Assembly: GCF_047663525.1 (NCBI RefSeq)
Contig: NC_092613.1
Coordinates: forward strand, 955,501 to 1,019,500
DNA from: Anas platyrhynchos
Taxonomy: Eukaryota > Chordata > Aves > Anseriformes > Anatidae
Length of the DNA stretch: 64,000 nucleotides
Direction of reading: 5' to 3'
This document shows, in pieces, positions 22,401 through 33,964 of the stretch. How positions within the stretch are numbered: position 1 is the first letter of the stretch; each line of letters begins with the position of its first letter. The notes below the pieces were generated by a model, which saw nothing but the letters and a program-made list of their open reading frames with translations, did no database searches and had not been told where the DNA came from. The position numbers and the translations under genes are program-made.

Positions 22401-24667
22401 CATTCCATGCTGCACTTGTAAATAGATGGCAAGTACATTCCTGACTGTGGGACAGGGGGATATGCAGCCTTCAAAACTCTGCCTGGGCCTTCTCTTGGCT
22501 GCCCCAGGGGAGTACGTTCTGAATGAGACTGGTATGATCTCACTTACTTTAGTACTTGAGCAACTGTATTTGGTCCAAACCATTCTCCAATTGACTTCCC
22601 CTCTCCAACACCCACCTGTGCTGTTTTCACAGTGAAAAAAAGACACACGTACACAAAATCAAAGAAAAATGAGACCATAAAGAATGTGGGAACAATATAC
22701 AGTAAATACCGTCACTGTCAAACATTCTAGAGTAACTGCAATCTGTATTTAGCAATAACAATTATTTTCTCAATCTATGCTCTTTTCAAAACTTAGGGAG
22801 TGCCAGTTTCTTTAATAAACAAAAGGCTTCTAAACTATAACGAGAATTACAAGTTAACAAATGTTAGTGCCCTTTATTACAAATTACAGCAATAAGCTAC
22901 AAGACTGTCTATTCTAACATTACTGACTCTGGTACCCAAGGCTTACAGAGTTTATCAAGAGCTACATTCTAGTACATGGCTTTATTTAGGTCTCAGGGAA
23001 TGTTTCTGTACTACTAGTCTTTGCGCCCATCTGCATACCTTTTTATTTTTGTATAAGCATACACCTTGTCTTCACATCCACTTTTTAAAATTATGAATTA
23101 ACATACTGCAAATTAGTGATTCAACACAGTAGAAATTTCAGTGGAAAAAACCTGAAAGTTTATGTTTGTTCTTACCCATCTGGTGGATTGAATAACAGCA
23201 AGCCTTCCTGTTGAGAAAGCATCGTAGGATTCTGTGATATTCTTCTGGTTGTTTTTTGTGTTTTTCCCATTGCCAATCTGAAAGGAAAAATTGATATAGA
23301 ATAAAAAATGGTGACGTTTTCATTACACTGATCAAATGTCTAGACAGCAGAAAGCTTTATAATGAGATGTTAAAAGACATTTCAATTCATCTCGAATATT
23401 TACATTTTGTGTAGAGCTCCTAGAATTCCAAGCTTGTTATTTATCATCAAGCTGCCCTTTATCATCATAGGCTAGATTGTAAAAACAGGGAAAATAAAAC
23501 AAAACAAAAACATCAACTGCAAACATATTCTGACGGATCATGCTGCGTGTTGATAGCCATTCCAGTATCTCTGAGCTTCCAAGATTATTTAAAAGTACAG
23601 GCTGTGTTTAGACCTTGTTGGATTTCTAAGCACCCATTAAATAACAACATAAGATCCATACAGAAAGTCCAAACACTCCACTGGCAGCATCCTGGGATGT
23701 GACATGCACGCTTCAGAGCTTGCACCAGGGGGGTTTGGACCTCGTGCTGCTGACAAGTGAGTAGTGAAGAGAAGGGTAAGAGCACTGTCCCACGGTGGCA
23801 GGTTTTCCCTTGGCCTCAACTTGGGTGTTACACTAAAAGGTTTATAAAATAATGGCGACAGGATTCCCCATTTGTTCTCCTTCTATGCCTATTTCTCTCC
23901 TTCAGGCTGGGATGATTTCACCCAGCTGAATATGAATTGATTCATTAGGAACTGTTACCAGGGCATCAAAGAAAGTCTCACTAATAAATTCAGGGTTTGT
24001 GCTTTTAATGGAGTACTTACGAAGAAGCGTCTGCAGACAATACCGAAGTTCCCTCAGGACCAGCACTCACCTCTCCCTAAGTGTCTGCAGATCAGTGCTT
24101 GGGCCAGCATCATCTGCCCGCATCGCAGCATACATCCCCAGCCAGCGTCCGACGAAGGACCCGTGCCTCCTGTTAGGAAAGTTCAGCACAATCAGTGCAG
24201 GCTTTCAACTGGGTGCAGCACCACAGAGGACATTTCAGAGTGCTAGAAAACAGATAGGGCTGCTGAAGCCTCCATGAACTGTCCTACAGATAAAAGGCAC
24301 ACAGCAAGACTTTGGTTCCATGCTGTTGGTCTAATTCTAATCTCTGCATTGCACAAATAAACAAAATTCATTTATTCCTTGTGGAGCTGACTTACTCTTT
24401 TCATTCTTCAAGCAGCATTCACAAACCATTTACTGCATGCTATACAACATGATCACCTGTTTACATACAGACATAAATAAACACTGATTTTAATAATCTT
24501 CATGTTTGCATAAACAGTTAAAATGATGCTCAAAATGCGCTAATACTCTAGAAATATTTTCCCAGCCTACGATGCCATCACTTATCTTGCTATTTAATTT
24601 AGAACAATGCAGCAAATCTGCAGTATACTCACCAATAGGCGAAAACTTTCTTCTATACGTAAACCAC
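16498..24667 (-). pseudogene. ATG4A-like: ATG4A-like cysteine protease, copy B (one splice donor lost)
   Basis: Eleven exons, in transcription order: 24633 to about 24667, 24071-24169, 23176-23277, 22548-22620, 21147-21226, 20421-20608, 20233-20311, 19205-19350, 18099-18155, 16836-16947 and 16498-16562 (stop at 16498-16500). Together they cover about 345 codons, equivalent to human ATG4A residues 54-398, with no frameshift. The catalytic Cys exon, Asp-Pro-His exon and C-terminal FEIL are intact. The donor after 21147 reads ggaagt instead of the gtaagt seen in copies C and D (plus-strand base 21145). Read-through would add Arg-Lys and then a stop, removing the Asp/His half of the active site. 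Copy B also has Asn where the other copies have Asp in FLDRK, and Ser (as in human) in KFSPIG where the others have Leu. I call it a pseudogene because of the donor, but a cryptic donor or exon skipping is possible. Confidence 0.75.
21631..21654. repeat. 24-bp perfect palindrome in ATG4A intron (copy B)
   Basis: A perfect self-complementary site with half-site AATTCCACTGAA and no spacer, in the intron between the GEGKSIGEW and LALFDEW exons. It could extrude a hairpin or bind a dimeric protein. No function is assigned. Confidence 0.95.
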
Positions 24668-24696
24668 GTTAAACCACAGTAAACCACACGTGAACA

Positions 24697-24866
24697 CACC
24701 TTGGCTTATTGTCTGACTTTGGCTTATGGTGCGTCTGTTGCTGTGTCCAGCACAGTGCAGCCCCTAAATTGCTACCAAAACCTTGCCACAAACCTCAATC
24801 CCCCTGTTAAAAGAGACCCTCTTGTTTGTTGCCCTTCTTTCGACACTCTCTAACAGGTTTATGTCT
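24697..24866 (-). mobile_element. CR1 LINE fragment, spacer 2 (shortened)
   Basis: Same CR1-derived sequence beside the copy B first exon. The minus-strand reading includes INLLESVERRATNK. Homology to the other spacers stops abruptly near 24866 after GTTTATGTCT, where spacer 2 switches to different sequence. Confidence 0.65.
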
Positions 24867-25192
24867 TCATACATATATATACAACAAAACATCAAAGAGC
24901 TCAGCAAGGTCCACCAAGGAAAGGAAGCAATGCAGGAGAAAGAAGACAGGACAAGAGGGAGAATGGGCAGCATAAGGGAGGAGGCAGCCAGTGGCCTTAA
25001 AAACAAAGCCTAAAAAATAACTTCCACTAGTGGGACATAGTGAATTGGAGCTCTGGGGTCTGCATCTAGAGATGTCTTTTCTATTTATCGTCTTGTTGCG
25101 GAGATGGGTCCTCTGGCTTTGGTTGTGTTTTTTCATGTTGGGCAATTATCTCCCAAGAAGAACCCCCTGTTGGACAGAAAGGTAGAGGTGTG
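24867..25192. other. Spacer-2-specific unassigned sequence
   Basis: Begins with (CATA)n right after the CR1 fragment breaks off. It is not found in spacers 1 or 3, and no gene is recognised. Confidence 0.6.
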
Positions 25193-26940
25193 CTCCAGAA
25201 ACACAGTGATGGCAAGGAGTCCTCCACTTCATTCTGGCATTTTTTTCCAGCTGGAAGCATTCCCAGTTGTCAACGGAATTGGTTTTGAGGAGTAGGAAAG
25301 ACAGCATTGCTGGATTTCTGCTTTCTCCTCCATCCTATCAGACCACATCATGAGAGTTGTCTTTGTTTGATGTTCCTATGTCGCGTTCTGTTATTCTATA
25401 TTTTTTTCTCTCTGATGTGATTTTATGTTCTTCTGTTATGTTATGTTCTTATGTTCACAACAGGAGTCCTTGCCAACACCGCCTCACAGACACCTGGGCC
25501 AAAGAGCAGGGCCTTGAGCGGCTAGCTCACCATGACAGAGCTCATTTCCTTCCCAGTAGCTGCCAGGTGCCCTCTGGGGGCATTTTGGGGCTACAGCATG
25601 GGAAGACTTCCTTGGGGTGGGAAGCCATTGGGCTAGGAAATGGGCAATGTTCCCTAGGAAGGAAATCCCTGGGAAGCAAAAGCCTTGGGATGGGAAGTCT
25701 TGAATGGGGTGGGTACCATTCCCTGGGGAAGGAAGTGCTTGGAGAAGTCCTCCAAGAGAGGGGAATTCTTTGGGACGAGGTCTCTTTGGCTGAAGAAACG
25801 CTTCGTGTTGATGGGGCAGATTTCGTCTGGGTTGCTGGGAATGTGCCATGCGGTGAAATGGCAAGGATGGGCACTGCCGCTGAGGCCGAGAAGCTGGTCC
25901 TGGGCTGGGCAAGCCTTGGGCCGGGCAAGTGGTGGTGTGGAAGCGTCCTGGGCATGGCAAGTGCTGCGTGGGAGGGAAAGCCTGCTGGGGATGGCCAAGT
26001 CTTGCGCTGGGCAGCCTGCTTGGCTCCAAAGCCTGCAGTCCTCCCCAAGATGTCGGCGAGGGGCTGGTCAGCCGTTGGGACGGAACCCCCGTTGCCCGCG
26101 TTCCCCAAGCAACCGCCCCACTCTCCAGCCACCATGGCAGGTCCAGCAGCCGGCTCCCGCTCCTCCTGGGGCTGCGGCCCTGCTGGCGAGCCCAGCGCCC
26201 CAGAGCAACATGCGGCTTACACAGTAACCTGCTGAAATTACAGCTATAACCATGGAGCACAGCTGCCGATCAACACAAGACCACCAATCGCTCACATTTC
26301 TAAACTGCTCGTCACAATTCTTCCGTATATAGGCTGTGATGCTGCTCATTTCTTAAGCACCCATCCATTTCTTCTCTTCCCAGACCCTCAAGGTGTCCTG
26401 GTCAAACCACCTCCCTTCCTCTTGCCCCATCTGGCTCTCCCACCTTCCTTTTCCCTCAAGGCTCAACTTTTTTTTTTTTTTTTCAGCATAGGAGCTCCAT
26501 AGAAGCTGCTGCTGCCCGCCTCCGAGTTGACTAGGGCTAAACTACTGAAAAAGAAAAGAAAAGCTATAAATAATAGTGAGAGATGGTGAATACCTAACCA
26601 TCTCTTAAAAGCAGGAATTGAAGAGAATAAGTAATTGATAAATGGAGTTAAGATTGGAGAGAAAAAAATCCACTGTTGCAATCAATAGAGTTAAGAAGTT
26701 TTTCAAGTACATTAGGAACAAAATTTAGACTAATGACACTGATCTGATATGGGATGGGTATTGCTTCAGTGAGAAATGATGGAAAAAAACACAACACAAC
26801 ACATGTGTATGTGTTGCTGGGTATTTGTAAAAAAAAAAAAAAAGAAAAAAAAACAGGTTAATGAAAACTGCATGCTCAATTAGATGATTTTTTTGTTGTC
26901 ATTGGTAGGGAATTGTGTGCTTTACAACACAATATGTGTT
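25193..26940. repeat. Segment X copy in spacer 2, centre replaced
   Basis: The left end (25193-25365) and right end (26209-26940) match segment X. The middle, including the TTCC array, is replaced by unrelated sequence (about 25366-26208). The right end continues to 26940 as in spacer 1. Confidence 0.85.
25590..26060. repeat. Degenerate G-rich minisatellite unique to spacer 2
   Basis: Words such as CCTTGGGATGGGAAG, CCCTGGGAAGC and CTGGGCATGGCAAGTG recur at irregular spacing of about 20-30 bp. Open frames of 292 (+) and 258 (-) codons overlap here on opposite strands, which points to composition and not coding. It is absent from units 1 and 3. Confidence 0.65.
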
Positions 26941-27125
26941 ATATATATATATTATATATGTTTTATATATGTTTTATATATGTTTTATATATGTTTTAAT
27001 AAAATAAGGAAATGATATTTTTTTTCTACGTTTGTGGTTTCCAAACTGTAGTTAATAAACATTAAACAAGATGCAATAGGATCTCGTTAACTCTTTTGTT
27101 TGAAAAAACAGTGGCTCAGTTGAAA
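26941..27125. other. TA-rich tract and 3' flank, spacer 2
   Basis: (ATATGTTTT)n-like repeats, then a unique stretch (TTCTACGTTTGTGGTTTCC...CAGTGGC) that recurs in spacer 3 at 54472-54566 but not in spacer 1. No gene. Confidence 0.7.
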
Positions 27126-27525
27126 AAACTGGTGCTCTACTAAGCTAGTGAGTGAACAAGAGAGAAATCCTCTGCTAGATGACTTGACAAATTGGGTCTG
27201 AAAATAGTGTTGAGGCAGAATAATCCACGATTTTTGCCTTGGGTGCACAGAGGGATTGGGTGTTGTAGACTTCTTTTATTCTTCATTAAGATAAACATTT
27301 TCAAAAATGTGCTTGTTCAACCTTGCTCCCACTGTGTGCATGGGAGGGAGGTAACTGAAAGTGGGGAGCGTTGCTTGGATCCTGCAAGTGGCTGAGGTCC
27401 AGTGGGGTTGGAGGCTTTCTTCCTCCTTTTGGAAATGCAAAGCAACCCTGCACCTCCCCTGCACTTGCAGAAGGATCATGACAGCCCAAAGCACAGCGGC
27501 TTTGTAATTGCTGCACACACTTCGA

Positions 27526-28435
27526 TCGGATTTACGTGGCAAGGGTTTGGTATCAGGGGCCTGCAGGGATGGCATCTGTGAGAACAATCCAGACAACAGC
27601 CAGCTCCAGATAGCTCCAAAAGGGCCCCGGCGCTTGCCAGAGCTGAGCCAATAAGCGATGTTGTTTGCACCTCTGGGAGAGCAGATGTAAGCAGGGGGAA
27701 ATACTGCTGCACAACAGAAGCTGGAAGAGCAAGGAGTGAGAAGCAGCCCTGCAGCCCCCAAGGTGAGTGCAGCAGGAGGCAGGAGGTGCTCCAGGCTCAC
27801 AGCAGCAGTTCCCCTGCGGGCTGTGCAGGGAGAGGCCCCTGGTGGAGCAGGCTGTCCCCCTGCACCCATGGGTCCCACATGGAGCAGATCTCCACGCTGC
27901 TGCCCCCCTGTGGGTGGAGGAGCCCCCGGTGGAGCAGGTGGCTGTGGCCTGGAGGAGGCTGCGGCCTGTGGAGAGCCCCCGCAGGAGCAGGCCCCGGGCC
28001 GCAGCTGCAGCCATGGAGAGGAGCCCCCGCAGGAGCAGGGGGGCTGGGGGGAGCTGCCGCCCAGCCGTGGGGGACCCGTGCTGGAGCAGTTTGCTCCTGG
28101 GGGATGGATGGATGGATGGATGGAGCCCGTGGGACGGAGCCGTGTGGGAGCAGTGCTTGAGGAGCTGCTGCCTGTGGGCAGCCCGTGTGGGATCAGCTGG
28201 GGAAGGACGGCATCCCATGGGAGGGACCCCACGGGGAGCAGGGGCAGGGAGGGACCCTGAGGGTCACTCTGCTGAGTCTGCTTTGCCCGTCACGATACTT
28301 GTTGAGCCATCGCCCTGTCCTTATCTCAGCCCTGGAGCCCTTTGCATCGTATTTTCTCCCCCTTTCCCTTTGAGGAGGGGGAGTGAGAGAGCGGCCGTGG
28401 TGGAACTCGGCTGCCCACCCACTTCGAACCACCGC
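27526..28435 (+). mobile_element. Avian LTR-retrotransposon-like element, unit 2
   Basis: Tandem-unit equivalent of 6000-6909, nearly identical. Confidence 0.55.
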
Positions 28436-31400
28436 AGTTGCAAAGTCCTGGGAAAGATTTCTTTCAAGAAATTAAACAAGGTGTTTAACAAAGAAATGCA
28501 GAGTTTCCTTTTGAAGGCTTCCTGGAGAATTGGGCTTCTTTCCTATTCCCAGCTCAGAGGAAGGGAATTGTTGATTTCACCTTCTTTTTTCTGACATGGA
28601 AATCAAAGGTGAACTGCTCTACAAGGACGGGCAATGTCTCAGAATCAAGCTCTTTTGCTCTGTAGTCCTTTCTCAAGGAAAAGATTGATCACACACCTTC
28701 CACAGATGTAGGGGAGCAGAGAATAATTTGGGAACTACTCTAATTCAAGTCAGTTTGGGCATAGTGGTACTTCCCTAGCTGTTTCTGAGACAGACGCATT
28801 AGCAACAGAGAGTGTTGTGCCGTCACTGGGAGGTGCCTGCGGTGATGACTTCAGAAACAGAACTGAATTGTGTCACCACAGCACTTTGGCAACAGCTGCC
28901 TCTGTGCACGTTTAGCTGGGAGGCACAGAGAAGGGTGCTGGATGCGATGAAACCACGTGAGGATTTGTGGATCTCCCCTTGAGGTGCACAGAGAGGGACC
29001 ATGCCCTTCTGTAAGTGTTTTGATGCTTGGCTGCGGAAAAAAATGTGGTTTTGTTGTGAATGCTTCATTGTAGTATTCTGTAGTTTGTGTCAAGTCCTTA
29101 CAGAAGCCTCAAGGTTGGTACTTTGCTCAGTGATGGAGCTGCACAGAGTGAGAACAGACCCAATGTACGGGTGAGGGCCTCTGCACGTTCTCTTCTTCCT
29201 ACAGACGATCAACAAATAAGGGGAGACAGAGAAGAGTGTGCTGTGGTCCTCCCATAGACCGCAAGTACTAAAGCATAAACAAGAGGCTTAAGAGTCCCCC
29301 TGTCATGTTAAAATTCAGGCAGCAATGGACTTCCTCACACGGGCTGGCCTGTCGACTAGTGTCTCAGGCTGTGGCGTATAAAGATGCACTCCATCTGCTT
29401 TCAGGGTAGCAACGGCAGTGGGCAAGCTGCCTGACCTTAACATTTGTCATTTCATTTCTCACCTGAGTTTTGGTGGTTCTCCACAATTCATTCTTGGTCT
29501 AGAAAAAAAAAAAAAAAAAAGTGAATTTGGATCAAAATAAAAGGATAAAAGGATTTCCTTTCCATTAATTACATGTTCTTACCTTTGTAACAGATTTGGT
29601 TATTGACTTAGAAGGCAAATATCTGGCCAGACTGCAAGACTTGTGCTCGCAGCGTGGGACAGCTCTCGTAAAGGTGATTCAGGGCAGTTTCTGGAAAACA
29701 AGACATCAGATCTCCCAAACAGCTTTCTTTGTGCTAATGTAGGAAGGGTGAGTAAGTGTAAAGGTAAGAGCCCAGATACCGTAAGAAGCAGAAAGTGTGA
29801 AGGAAACTTCCTTCTGGCTGATACAGCTCCATATCTAGTTGTCAAGTATGAAGAGAGCAGTGCTAAGTTTCTTGGGGAGAGGTAAAAAAGAAGAGACTGG
29901 GAGATTGTAAAAGGAAAAAGTGGGATTCCCTATTTCAGGAAATCCTAGGAACTGGAAATAGAGATTGGAAGAGTGCTTTAAGCCAAGACAGACATGTTTT
30001 AAAACTAAAACCTAGGAGTTGAATGAACCAAGAAATGAATCCCTTTTGATTATGCAGTTGCGTCCAGTGTTATCTTGGGAAATATGGTTTCCACATAAAA
30101 CGTATCTGGGGCTTGAAGTTCTCCTAAGGCCCTTCTCTGTGTATTCCCTACTGTTTGGTAAGCGCTGAGGTCACACTGCAGACAGCAGCACGTCCTCTCC
30201 CCACTACTTAGCTGTCTGTTCTCACAACACGTCTAGGAACAGAATGGCTTGGACACAACTGCGCCTAGGACCGAGTTCATTCAAGCTGCTGGACGAGGTA
30301 AAAGCTCTGGACAAGCGAAGGGGAGGGAGGGATGGGTGGACATACAATATGATCACTAATCTCATTTCTCTAAGAATCCTGGCTGAGAAAACAAAACAAA
30401 ACAGAATCAAAAAGAACAGAACAGAACAGAACAGAACAAATGAAGCAAGCAGCTAGCTTGCTGGAGACATTGTCTAGGAAGCAGTGAAAACACTTGCAAA
30501 CAAAAACACGTCAAAGGACTAACTCTTTGAGCTTAATTCTAATCCAACAGCATAACCTCAAAGTCCTGTTTCTGTTCGTAACAGGCTGGTCCAGTAACAT
30601 GTCCCATTGGATGACTTTGCAGCATAGATGTCAGGAATGCAGCTTGGGATCCCCTCCTTCTACTCAGAGTTCACTTTGAAGGGATGAGCAAGTAATTCTT
30701 CCTGGGTTGACGGAAATCTAAAGTCTGTTTTCTAACACTCTTGCAGACGCTTCTCTGTCGATCGGCCTGTCCTGCCAACTCTGGTGTGAGTGTGAAGTTG
30801 TGGCAAGAGGGATTTCCCATTTCTATTTGACATGATGGACACCAGCTTTCCTCGGAAATGGCTGATGTTGCTGAGGAGGCAGCAGTATCAAAGCCCTTGC
30901 TGATGAAGGTACAACCAGCTGGGGAGGCTTTGGCATTTCTGCACAAGGCTGCTCCCTGACTGTCACTCCAGACTCAGATTCGGAAAGAAGCAAAGCAAGC
31001 TAGAGGAAAACTGGATGTCCTGGTAATTTTCTTTTTCTTTTATTTCTTCATTCTTCACTTGTAAGAAAATCTAAATCTTAACCCTTTGTTTGAAAACACG
31101 GCTTTATGGAAATGCTTATGGGTGTGCTCCTTCACCTTGTGTGGAACCTGCTTCACCTCGCTTCAGCTATAGGACACCTATGCTCCAATTTATGCTTCCC
31201 ATGATAAAGCGGTGTTCTTTCGGTGTTCTTTTCTGTGATGCTTGCAGGCGAGGTTGAAAAGAGTTGTCAGTAGGATTCTTCGTTTCCTTTGCAGTATCCA
31301 AAGCTCCATATTACCGTGGATCTTCTCCTCTGATCTGGAAAGCTTCACAGGCCAAAAGAGAATTGAGATGAAGAAGGAAATAGAGAATGCTGACCAATAT

Positions 31401-31861
31401 TGCCAAGTACCACCCGTAAGTTTTGTGAAAGAATCCGGTGCATTTCTGTAGTGGTAGAAAGTTCATAAAATCATCGTCGTGCACTTGAAGGCAAGCAATG
31501 CTGTAAAAATGAAGAATGCAAGGCCCTGCTTAAGGACAATCTTCAGGCTGCTTCTAGATCAACAGCTTATTTGCTTCTTCCACAACCTCATCTCCGCTTG
31601 CTTAGAAGTTGTGAAGGTCGGAAGCACACTCCGTCTTTTTCATCCCCTCTGTGTATCTTTTCCCTGACAGCAACTTCTGTCTTGGCTCTTCACATCCAGC
31701 CAGAGCAGTTGCTTTGCCTCCGCAACCTGCAGGCTGACCTCTCGTGTGTACCTGTGCTGGACTGAGGGTAATGCTTGTAACGCACACAGATGCTGCATTC
31801 ACTGTGACTTTTAGAAAAGAGAGCAAGAAGCTAACCTGCACAGCAGACTCTTAGGTTTCTG

Positions 31862-31915
<54 letters not shown>

Positions 31916-32737
31916 CATATATATTTCAGTACTTATTTACTTCTTTAAAGATACCTTAAATAGAATAGATACTTTAAGAAAGCTTACTTGTTCTTCCCCT
32001 TTCCTTGTTTTTAACGTTTGCTTTTCTAACCAATCCTTAATGTCACAACATGGGATTGATGCAGTACTCAGTCCTTAGAAGTTCTCAAAGCACATCAGTG
32101 ATTTCTCTATTTCTCAACCTTTCCATCTTCATTGAGATCTCTCATCTGAATTTAGGTATGAGGTGAAGAAGAAAACTGCAAGCAGCTGAAGCCGTATCAG
32201 ACACATGCTTCTGCTAGGAAGTCATTCCGAGCGATTCCACGGTGTACTTTAGACAGGTTTGCTCTGGTCCTCTGGACTCAGCATCCCCAAGGGATATTTC
32301 AAAGCTCTCGGAAGGACCCGTCATTATCTCTGACACTGCAGCCTCCAGTAGGAAGGGGTAGATATTCCTTGCCCTTGTGCAAAGGAACTACTCAGTTAGC
32401 TGTTTCTAACCCAAATCTCGTTGTTGTCTTCTATTGACAGACACCACCCGGCTAGCCAAGCTAAACCACTGAAAATGGAAGGAGTGGGACATCTTGCAAA
32501 GCCTGCTGCTGCTTCTAAGCAGAAGTGCGCTGTAGGTGGGGACACAGCAAGAGGAAACGTCCAGGCCACGGTGGAACTGCAAGGCACCTGTCTGAGCCAC
32601 ACAACGAAGTCAGCGATTCCCAGTTGGAGACTGTTGCTCGACCAGTGACACAGCAGCTGGAGCGCTTCTGGTTGCTGCTGATGGGTTCCCGTGAATCAGC
32701 CAGGGATAGGAGCTATGAGAACGACTGAAGCGATTTG
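28436..32737. other. Unassigned spacer with exon-like open frames, unit 2
   Basis: Equivalent of 6910-10228 plus 984 bp (31743-32726) missing from unit 1. The extra part includes a (CT)n array and, after a ttgacag acceptor-like site at 32441, a plus-strand frame (HHPASQAKPLKMEGVGH...) running to a stop at 32646, with an overlapping second open frame to 32728. No family is recognised. Confidence 0.35.
31864..31912. repeat. (CT)n dinucleotide microsatellite, unit 2
   Basis: About 24 CT repeats. Absent from unit 1, where the surrounding ~1 kb is deleted. Confidence 0.97.
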
Positions 32738-33455
32738 AAGTTACCCGAAAGAAAGAAGAGAGGAGAGAAGAAGACAAGAGGGGAGGGAAGGGGAGGGAAT
32801 AAAAGGAAGGGAGGGGAGGGGAGGGGAGGGCAGGGGGAGGGTAGGATAGGATAGGATAGGATAGGATAGGATAGGATAGGATAGGATAGGATAGGATAGG
32901 ATAGGATAGGATAGGATAGGATAGGATAGGATAGGATAGGGTAGGGTAGGGTAGGGTAGGGTGGGGTAGGGTAGGGTGGGGTAGGGTAGGGTAGGGTAGG
33001 GTAGGGCAGGGTAGGGTAGGGTAGCATAGCGTAGTGTAGCGTGTTAGAGGAGAGGGGAGCATAGGAGAGTATAGGGTAGTGTAGGGGATCGGAGTTTAGG
33101 GGAGTGTAGGGTAGGATACGGGAGGGGAGTGTAGGAGAGTGTAGGGGAGGGGGGCATAGGGTAATGTAGGGTAGTGTAGCGAACGGGAGTTTAGGGTAGG
33201 ATAGGGGAGGGGAGTGTAGGAGTGTGTAGGGTAGGATAGGGGAGGGGAGTGTAGCAGAGTATAGGGACAGGGAGCATAGGGGAGGGGGTGTAGGGGAGGG
33301 GAGGAGACGGGAGGGGAGGGGAGGGGATGGGGGGGAGGGGAGGCAAAAGTGGGGAGAGGAGGCAAAAGAGGGGAGAGGAGGGGAGGGGAGGGGAGGGGAG
33401 GGGAGGGGAGGGGAGGGGAGGGGAGGGGAGGGGAGGGGAGGGGAGGGGAGGGGAG
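32738..33455. repeat. G-rich pentamer VNTR block, unit 2
   Basis: Same organisation as 10229-11016. The (ATAGG)n and (GTAGG)n parts are longer, while the final (GAGGG)n array (about 33378-33455) is only about 16 units and is preceded by AGGCAAAAG interruptions. Confidence 0.95.
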
Positions 33456-33817
33456 TGCTACCATAAATAAAATTGCCAAATACATGACATTTTGGATCTG
33501 GAGCCAAATCTTTGTGTACATGTCCTCTCCGTAGCCCCACGTGCTGACCACCCACCCGAATCTATCATACTGTTGGTCAGAAAGAACAGGGAGCATAGGG
33601 GAGGGCAGGGGAGTGGAGGGAAGGGAAAAGAGGGGATGGGAGGGGTGGGGAGCGCTACCATCAATAAAATTGCCAAATACGATGAAGGAGCAGCAGAGCC
33701 TGCAACCTCCAGTCCCCAACATCCTCCAACCACCCCCCACTGCTCTGTGGGAAATAGATAGAAGAATCAAGACTGAGGTTTAGCCTGGGATGGAGGTAGT
33801 GTGGCGAGGTGGTTTTC

Positions 33818-33964
33818 TGGTTGGTTGGTTGGTTGGTTGGTTGGTTGGTTGGTTGGTTTTAAAGTTTTTAAATTCTCACTGTCCTACTTTGTGATCAGTT
33901 GACAATAAATTCAATTACTCTTCCCCAAGCCAAGTCTGTTTTGTCCATGAAGCCATCTTCCAGT
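33818..33964 (+). mobile_element. LTR-derived fragment with (GGTT)n, unit 2
   Basis: Unit 2 equivalent of 11384-11530. Unit 3 lacks it. Confidence 0.5.

Noticed and set aside
16498..24667. Processed (retro) pseudogene of ATG4A
   Set aside because: Introns are present at every expected exon boundary, so the copy arose by DNA duplication.
25357..26260. 292- and 258-codon frames on opposite strands in spacer 2
   Set aside because: They overlap in a degenerate G-rich minisatellite and have no family resemblance.
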